64,000 nt of DNA. Origin: Lathyrus oleraceus. Taxonomy: Eukaryota > Streptophyta > Magnoliopsida > Fabales > Fabaceae. Every line of letters starts with the position of its first letter. Positions within the stretch are counted from its first letter, which is position 1. The stretch covers positions 182,686,330 through 182,750,329 of the forward strand of contig NC_066581.1 of assembly GCF_024323335.1 (NCBI RefSeq). Direction: 5' to 3'. The notes under the pieces were generated by a model, which did no database searches, was not told where the DNA came from, and worked only from the letters and a program-made list of their open reading frames with translations. Below, piece after piece: positions 56,701 to 64,000 of this stretch. A program made the translations under genes and the position numbers.

Positions 56701-58947
56701 AACAACAATTGGACTCTGACCGTAAGCAATGGACTACAACCAGCTTTTAACGGATTTTGCCAACAACAATTGGACTTGAAAATGACTGCGAAAACCGGAT
56801 GTTGGTTTAAGGGCAACAAATACAAACTGGAATTAGAGGTCAAAGGATCTAGGATCGACAACAAGACCTGGGTCAATGGAAAATGAGCACGAAGTACATT
56901 TCGGCTATGCATGATTTGAATTTCCTTTTATGCATGATATATGAATGATCATGATTTTGAGGATGCTGACACTGGGCAGACTGGGAGTTTGTAAAGGCTT
57001 TTTATGGAAGCTCATGATTCCTCAACACCGAGAACTTAACCAAATATTTGTGATAGATGTTGTCAAAGGAGAATTCTATCCAGCTTGATAGCCACAACTT
57101 AGCCAATGGATCCTTTTGGAGGATCAATGAATCGTGCTAGCATAATTTTCAGGCACTCGTCTTAAACTCGATAGTTGTTGACGTATGGCAGAATTTGTTT
57201 GAGCAGTTTGAAAGCACGAAGAAGGAGGTTCTGCCCCTCTGTGGCTCATCTTGCCCCAGTTTGTTGGGTCTTTGGAAATGTTCACCTTGAAAGTGAGTTT
57301 GGAAACAACTTGCCATGAGACTACCTCGAGATGGCTTGCCCCAAGTGTTTGAAACTTGTAATGGTCTGAACTTGGCTAACCAAATGTTGGAATGACAGAC
57401 TCTTGGTTGTCTGTCTTTTGGATAGCTGGACTCATTGAGCTCTCAGGTGGCTTGCCCCAGTCTAAGTCTTGAAGCAAATTACTCTTGGTTAACTGAACCA
57501 TGGAGTGATTGGACTTACTGAGCTCTGAGGTGGCTTGCCCCGGTCTAATTCTTGAAGCAGATTACTCTTGCCTTAAGGACACTTAGAGTGATTAGCTCGA
57601 ATTAACTGATGCTCAAAGTGATTTGCCCTTGACTAGACTTCTTTCACTCCATCAAGTTCCTCAACTGTGTATTGAATTTCTTTGATGCTAAGTGTTGACT
57701 CGCAAATAAGATTGTTCATTCAAAAATGGTAATTTTAATTCAATGCTTATGCAAAAATTTGAAATCAAAATTTATTGATATGAACGGGTGAAATACAGTG
57801 AACGAGTCGTTGATAAGAACACAATGGTGATCAAGTCATTCACAGTATACAAGTTGGTGCCATCAAATGATTAACAAAAATCGTTTGGAGTCAGGTTAAC
57901 ATAAACTTGTTATAGTATGCTTTCAAAATAAACCCTGCCTCAATTAGGTCTTTTAAGGGTTGTAACGTGGTCTGGTTCGCGGTTTCTTGAAACAAAAGGA
58001 TATAAGGCTCAAAATTTGTTTTTACCCACCCCTTCTTCTTGATGATCTCCAGTTCCTACGTTCAGTTAATTCGATACACGCATTCGACTTCCAAGAGGGT
58101 TCGAAGGTGTGATGAGGATTCAAGACGAATTTTTCTTGAAATGGCAGTCACCTTATTTTTTTGTTTTGTTGAGGGTTTTGGTGACCTCTTTTTGTTTTTC
58201 TTTGTCCCTTATTTTGCCTGGACCGCTTCTTTGAAGCTTTCGGTCCATCGGGATGCCCTGACTTTTGCCTAAGTCATTTTGTGGTATTTGATCTAGCGGG
58301 CTTTTTTTTTGAAGGTGTTGACTGCCACATTATTGGTGGATGAGGATCAACCAACATTAATTTTAGCTTTTCTCAACTTCTTCGACACTTCAACATGTGC
58401 GCGAAGGATAACATGTGGTTGAACCTATTTGGAGGGTGTTCATATGGACGATTTTTTTGAAAGATCGAATGCACGATCAAACTATCTGAACATAACTACC
58501 CTGCCCCAGGTTAAGATTAAGGGTTTTAGATCCGAAATAAACACCAACCTCTAGGCTCAAAGTGGTTGACTAGGGATTAACTCCTTATCTCTTCAGTGTT
58601 TGAGGATTTGAAACAATGCCTTACATCCTCGACAAGGCTTTACTCAAAAGCATACCACAACAATTTCAGGTGTTTCGTTTTCATCATCCTCCCTCCAATC
58701 TTTGTTAACACAACGGTTTGATAAACAAAAATGAATGAGAGGAGTATTTTGTTTTTGTTTTTTAACATAAATGAAAAACGAGTGAATACGAATGGATTAA
58801 TTCAAAAGATGCATAAACATTTCATTAATCTTACCAATTCAAATAAAACAACAATGCTTAAAAGCAAATAACAACCAACATGCAAAGAAACTACAAAAGA
58901 AGTGTTGAAACAGCCAAATGATTGCCAGCTTTAGGGAATTGATTTCT
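56701..58947 (-). other. 3' non-coding region of element D
   Basis: No gene is supported on either strand. A loose duplication of about 105 bases lies at 57430-57570, around GAGGTGGCTTGCCCC. The 58039-58272 plus-strand ORF has no recognisable domain. The place where protease, RT and integrase would lie in an Ogre is empty. Confidence 0.65.
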
Positions 58948-59949
58948 TCAAACTTTAAGATTGGGATCAACCAGCTTTTTGACATGATGATCTTCAAATT
59001 CTTTTCTTTCAATCTCATCGTTGAACGCAACCTTCTTGAATCCACTACTCACTTCTCCTTTTCTTTCATTGGTATGGGTCGTGACATTGGAAATCCAAGA
59101 CGGTATCTCAATGCTCTTACCAGGAAACAATGATAGCTCATTAGCCACATCCCTGACATCTTCCTTGTGGAACAAAATCTTGAGGGGTTCCAAGGGTCCT
59201 TTCCCTTTCTCATTACCTGGCTCAGAAATCAGGGTATATGTACTTGACCCTTCCTCCTTGAGTGTTGGTGACCTTATGTCAATCAATCCTTGCAGCTTGA
59301 GCTTAAAACTCTTGCATTCCTCGATGGAGTGCCCCATTGTTCCAGTATGGTATTCGCACTTGATCTTCGGGTGATCTTCTTCAAAGACTAAGCTCTTCTT
59401 GTTAATCAGTTCTCGTACCAAATATTTTAGCGCACAGCAAGAATCTAGGTCATGTCCCAATGCCCCTTTATGGAATTCACACGTTGCATTTGGATTGTAC
59501 CATGGCAGGTCTGGTGACACAGGTGTGAGAGCTCGAGGGGTCACCAAAGCATTCTGGATCAGTTGCGAGTAGAGCTTGCTATATGGCACCGGAATTGAGT
59601 CATTGTGATCCTTGTTCCTCTTGTTCTGATTCTGATTTTTGTTTTGAACCTGGTTTTGGTGACTTTGAGGAGCAATAGCCAGAGGATGTTGATGATGACG
59701 CCTTGAGGGAGGTCTATATGCCGGTAGACGAGGGGTTGCCACATAGAATTTCCCTTGACCTGGGGTAACACCAGATGGATGTGGCGTAGTAGCTCTCTTT
59801 GTTGCAGCAGTGTATATTGGGTGACCCTCTTTTCTCAACAAGACTTGCAGGGTTTCCAAGACCCATCTCATTTGGCTCTTCAAAAGATTAAGTTCCTCCT
59901 TCAGCGCTTCTTGGCTTTTCCTTAGCTCGTCCATCATCCCCTGAGACAT
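58948..59949 (-). CDS. Truncated Gag-like protein of element D (333 aa), two zinc-knuckle-like motifs
   Basis: This is an uninterrupted ORF, the only sizeable intact one in the window. It starts MSQGMMDELRKSQEALKEEL, a helical coiled segment like the Gag N-terminus of B. It lacks the capsid region (no CPLSHLVMY-type sequence). A Gln/Asn-rich basic linker (HQNQVQNKNQNQNKRNKDHN) leads to the Gag C-terminal part: VPYSKLYSQLIQ, PWYNPNATCEFHKGALGHDLDSC-type knuckle, then a second one, CEYHTGTMGHSIEEC. Both fit C-x2-H-x5-H-x4-C. The last 130 residues have no catalytic motif. It presumably relies on proteins of an autonomous Ogre. Whether it is translated is unknown. Confidence 0.75.
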   Translation of the reverse strand: MSQGMMDELRKSQEALKEELNLLKSQMRWVLETLQVLLRKEGHPIYTAATKRATTPHPSGVTPGQGKFYVATPRLPAYRPPSRRHHQHPLAIAPQSHQNQVQNKNQNQNKRNKDHNDSIPVPYSKLYSQLIQNALVTPRALTPVSPDLPWYNPNATCEFHKGALGHDLDSCCALKYLVRELINKKSLVFEEDHPKIKCEYHTGTMGHSIEECKSFKLKLQGLIDIRSPTLKEEGSSTYTLISEPGNEKGKGPLEPLKILFHKEDVRDVANELSLFPGKSIEIPSWISNVTTHTNERKGEVSSGFKKVAFNDEIERKEFEDHHVKKLVDPNLKV

Positions 59950-60164
59950 GGTTCTTTGCTCTTCGCGTGTTGAGAATCACTTTGCTTCACGGACAAAAGA
60001 TGGATGAGTTTTTTTTGGTATTTTGTCTGGAGAATGACATGCATTATGATGCGATGCAAATGCAATGAATGAATGCAATGCAAGCCATGCATATTTGTGT
60101 TTTTCTTCAATACACGGGTTCAAAAGTCCGAGGTACTGATAAATTTGATTGCTTTTCCAAAACG

Positions 60165-60720
60165 GGGTTCTCACCGGGTATGGTCTAAGGCTTTGTTACA
60201 AAGGATCCCCAGAGTCATTGATTCACAAGAATGTTTGACGCTTACGGGAAATACTTTCCGGTCGTCAACTCCATCAAGGGAATCTATTCTGGGCGAGGTT
60301 CTCGTACCGACTCTTACGAAGTATACACCTCGCGAGTCCGTACTACGCAACCATCGACTGGGTTCTAGACAGGGTACTCAGAGTCATGGATTCAAAAGAC
60401 TGTTTGACGCTTACGGAAAATACTTTCCGGTCATCAACTCCATCTAGGGAATCTATTCTGAGCGAGGTTCTCGTATCGATTCTTACGAAGCATACACCTC
60501 GGGAATCCATACTACGCAACCATCATTTCTAGTCGGCCAAAGGTTTAATGTTCTAAAAGGTTCTTAGAGTCATGGACCCCTTTGAAACATCGCCGCTTAC
60601 GAGGTATACACCTCGGGCGACAATATTTGCAAAAGGATCTACTCTAAGTGAGGTTCTCGTACCGACTCTTACGAAGTATACACCTCGGGAGTCCGTACTA
60701 CTCAACCATCGTCCTATCTT
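60165..60720 (-). repeat. Tandem repeats in the leader of element D (period about 169 bp)
   Basis: TGTTTGACGCTTACGG recurs at 60232 and 60401, each followed by TACTTTCCGGTC, GAGGTTCTCGTA and TACACCTCG segments. A third, partial unit runs to about 60712. It lies between the primer site and the Gag ORF. Confidence 0.85.
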
Positions 60721-60935
60721 ATGTTTTTTTCACTCTAGACTCGGGTGTAGAGTCTTTCCCACATGGTTTGCAATCAAATATCAATACCCAACACATTGGA
60801 ACCAATATACAACAAATATCAATATAACAATAAAGATATGAGAAAGCAATAAATAAGGAAAAGCCATACAATTAAACAAGCAAAGGCACACAAACGTCCT
60901 AATTAGGCTTGACTCGCTTAGGGGTTGGGAGTGTT

Positions 60936-60953
60936 TCCCCAGCAGAGTCGCCA
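60936..60953 (-). other. Primer binding site of element D
   Basis: On the minus strand TGGCGACTCTGCTGGGGA lies two bases (GA) after the LTR end at 60956. It is identical to those of A and B. Confidence 0.88.
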
Positions 60954-60955
60954 TC

Positions 60956-63900
60956 TGTCGCACCTCGAAAAAAATGGGGATACGACTTCAAAGCGAAGCG
61001 CGATCGCACGCTCGCAATGATGGACTGAACAGAGTCGCCACCGAACTTTATTTATTCCTAAAAAGGAAAGGGGAAATATCGATAAAACCCAAGACAAATG
61101 AAAGGATAAGATATGGTCATCGCAACCAATATCAGGGTTCGGGAGTCGATTACGCGAGGGGAAGGTATTAGCACCCCTCACGTCCGTTGTACTCAACGGG
61201 AACCATTAGGTCAGTTGTGTGCGTTAATGTTAGTTAAAATATTAGGCTTTTCAATTTATTAGGTGGGAATGAAAGAATAGAAGAAAGGAAAAATGTTTTT
61301 GGATTTTTTAACAAAGGACTAAACCTAGGTTTTTTATTAGTGGGCCTGACAAGATTTATAAATCCTGCTCCTACGTATCTCAAAAGAGAAATCAAGGCTT
61401 ACGTAGTTCTGGGTAGAAAAATGTTTGTTTGTTGGTCGATTTTAGCGAAAGCTATATTGTATTAATCGACAAAAACATCGTTTTACCCAAAACAGATGAG
61501 GAGTGGACGCGTACCACACATCGAACGGATTTATAGATCTACATTCGGAAAAGCGTCATTTATCTCTACTCAACAATCGTGGCCGAAACATTGTTTTGTA
61601 TCACTTAAGACAATATATCTTTCATTTATGAAAAAGGTTTTTGATTAATCGCACGGCGGCGAGAAAAGGAATTTGATTGGTTGGATGTATTTTGAGTGAT
61701 GGCGAGAACTTGGATGAGCGAGATATACATCTCGAATCCTAGTCTCAGGAGTGCACGGCATACGCCATGTTCCACTTCCATCTTTATTGAAAAAGTATTA
61801 AGTTAGGAATTAAGTATTTTGGAATTTGATTGAGAAAGGGTTTGAAGAAACCGCATTGACAATTTTAGATGATGGCGAGAGTTGAGATTGGCGAGGCATA
61901 CGTCTCGAATCTTAACCTCAGGAGTGCATGGTATACACCATGTTCCATTTCCACCTTTATTGGAAAAGTGTTAAATAAGAATTAGTTATTTTGGTTTTTT
62001 ATTGTAAAAATGACTTGACCTAGATCAAGTATTGATTGGGCGTTTGAGAAAGATTTGACTGAGTGTTTGAGAAAGCAAAGTGGATAAATTTGGATGATGG
62101 CGAAAGCGAGGATTGGCGAGATATACATCTCGAATCCTAGTCTCAGGAGTGCACGGCATACGCCATGTTCCACTTCCATCTTTATTGAAAAAGTCTTAAC
62201 TATAAATTAATATTTTTTTGAGTTTTTATTATGAAAATGGCTTGACATTGGATCAAGCATTTGATGAAGTTTTGAAATGGGATGGAATAGGATGGAGCAA
62301 TGAGTTGATTTGTTTATTGAGAAAATGCTCGACGTTGGATCGAGTCTTTATTTTGTATTTTTGAAATTTGTTGATTTTATTCTTGTGTTAGTAGCTAGTT
62401 AAACAACCAAACAAATAAAGAAATAAAAAGTACAAAATCATTACACATTGGGGGAATGGAGTACATTTGTCAAATGGGGATTAAAACAATCATGAAATAA
62501 TTAAATCGGACGAAAACAAATAATGCATGAGTGTAAGTGCAAGAGAACCGGCTCATTGTAAGAAAGCCCAAGAGTAAGCTATGTGAGGTCGGCGGCGATG
62601 CTTAAAAAGCAATCGACTTACAAGGGTTTGAAAATGGGCTCGATATTAAATCGAGAAAATATGATTTTTGTTTTAAAATGGTTTTGTATGTATGATGAAA
62701 TTAATAAAGAAACATGGACATACAAAAATATTACAAGAAACAAAATACTAAAAGACAATAAAATAATGAAAATTAGAAGCTAAAAGAAAATGAAATACTA
62801 AAAAAACTAAAGCAAAAATGAAATACTAAAAAAAAATGCATATGAGTATCGAACTCACTCCTCTTGAGACTACAGCACTACCCTCTCTCCACTAGGCTAT
62901 TTAACCACTAACTGCTATTTAAGTACTAATCTAAATATATAAACTAAGGTAAATAAAAAAAGAAATAAAACTAAAAAAACTAATAAATAGGAAAACTAAT
63001 GGACTACCCTAATTAAACCTAATTAAACTAATCAAAATAAGAAAATCCTAATTAATCAGTACTTTACTCTAAACCTAAATCTAATTTGAATTTTTAAATA
63101 TATCCTACAAAATCTAAACTAAAATTATTTTTTTTAAAAAAAAAATCTAAACTAATATTATTTTAAAAAATCTAAACTAATATTATTTTAAAAAATCTAA
63201 ACTAAAATGATTAAAAAAATCTAAACTAACCTTATTTAAAAAAGATCTAAACTAAAATTATTTAAAAAAAGATCTAAACTAACAATATGTAAAAAAGATC
63301 TAAACTAAAATTATTTTAAAAAAAGATCTAAACTAACAATATGTAAAAAAGATCTAAACTAAAATTATTTAAAAAAAAATCTAAACTAAAAATTATTTAA
63401 AAAAAGATCTAAACTAACATTATGTAAAAAAGATCTAAACTAAAATTATTTAAAAAAAATCTAAACTAAAAATTATTTAAAAAAAATCTAAACTAACATT
63501 AATTTAAAAAAATCTAAACTAATATTATTTAAAAATTTCTAATCTAAATAACTATCCTATCTAAAATAAATTAGGGAAAGAAAATTAAAAAAAGAAAAGA
63601 AAAACAGACTTCCTCTTCTAGCTCGTGAATCCTTTCCTCCCAATCTCACTCCCTCTGCATCGCTCTCCACTCTCCGCCTCGAACTCGCTCTCAATTTCCT
63701 CTTCTCACCAAAAACTCCTCAATCCTCTTGCTCTCAAATGAATGCTCCAGAAAGACTTAAAAAAACACTCACCTCCGGTAGCGGTAATGACGGTGATGAT
63801 GGAGTTTGGAAGGGTGTCGTGGCTGACGGTGAAGGATCCGCGGAGGAAGATTTCGGGCCTTTTCGGTTTGTCCGTTAACTCCTTTTTTCAATTTTTCGTT

Positions 63901-64000
63901 GTGACTAGGGTTTTTTTTGAATCGCCTCCGCCGTCCCCCCTCTCTCTCTCACTCGCTTCCTCTTTATATTCACATCTTTAGGGTTTTGGAAGTGTAAATG
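60956..64000 (-). repeat. 5' LTR of element D, partial (runs off window)
   Basis: It repeats 49656-52699 at an offset of 11300-11301 bases, with only A-run length differences noticed, so the two LTRs are nearly identical and D is the youngest insertion here. It includes the stem-loop (61371-61406), the hairpin-repeat block (about 61698-62188), the box pair (62844-62899), AT-rich repeats and the TATA box region near 63965. If it equals the left LTR it should extend to about 66730. Confidence 0.92.

Larger units (their letters stand above)
49656..64000 (-). mobile_element. Element D: gag-only Ogre-related retrotransposon, minus strand, right end beyond window
   Basis: On the minus strand it has: 5' LTR (from beyond 64000 to 60956), primer site (60953-60936), repeat-rich leader, one Gag-like ORF (59949-58948), about 3.5 kb of non-coding repeat-rich 3' region, a polypurine tract (55446-55433) and the 3' LTR (55432-49656). 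Protease, RT, RNase H and integrase are absent. It therefore resembles the non-autonomous TR-GAG class with Ogre signals (same primer site, same polypurine tract, same LTR stem-loop). It sits in the copia-type LTR; the candidate target duplication is GGCCC (49651-49655). Confidence 0.88.

Noticed and set aside
58039..58272. 77-codon plus-strand ORF with hydrophobic segment
   Set aside because: It lies in the non-coding 3' region of D, on the opposite strand, with no homologue or motif recognised.
63742..63981. 79-codon plus-strand ORF, identical to 52441-52680
   Set aside because: It is antisense to the LTR D promoter region and present twice only because the LTR is duplicated. No domain is seen.

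Overview
This is a plant nuclear genome window with no intact host gene in it. The 64 kb is a nest of giant Ogre-type LTR retrotransposons (Ty3/gypsy, Tat lineage). The evidence for Ogre is the LTRs of 4.7-5.8 kb, a primer binding site reading TGGCGACTCTGCTGGGGA, a separate ORF1 upstream of gag, a small in-frame intron between protease and reverse transcriptase (RT), and a second RNase H before integrase. Size and family point to a legume with a large genome (tribe Fabeae: pea, vetch, lentil type). That assignment is inference.

Layout. 1-921 is a broken pol fragment (F). It is interrupted by element A (922-13740: 5' LTR, leader, ORF1, gag-pro, intron, truncated pol). 13741-13929 is an inverted scrap of another LTR. 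13930-15299 and 37576-37897 are two halves of one Ogre 3' untranslated region (E), split by element B. Element B (15300-37575, 22.3 kb) is the only copy with both LTRs; its flanks CTTGG/CTTAG look like a one-mismatch 5-bp target duplication. Element C (37898-48989) has a 5' LTR, ORF1, gag-pro and the start of RT, and is cut by a minus-strand Ty1/copia-type LTR (48990-49655). That LTR is cut by element D (49656 to beyond 64000, minus strand), a gag-only, probably non-autonomous Ogre relative. D's left LTR carries a chimera of host-gene fragments (SEUSS-like, HSP110-like, XRI1-like and two unidentified).

Every coding region is broken, mostly by nonsense changes of the C-to-T/G-to-A type rather than frameshifts, as expected of old, methylated elements. 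In an intact relative, ORF1 (DUF7745-like, role unknown), Gag, protease, RT, a degenerate RNase H, an archaeal-type RNase H and integrase would come from one genomic RNA. Splicing would join gag-pro to pol.

The most unusual content is candidate RNA structure, judged by eye from compensatory differences between copies: (1) a leader stem with a constant 49-nt loop between the primer binding site and ORF1; (2) a CTACG...CGTAG stem-loop near the 3' end of every LTR, with a varying but paired inner stem; (3) three successive stem-loops just after the integrase stop of B; (4) a triplicated two-hairpin unit in the LTR of D. No folding or database search was run.
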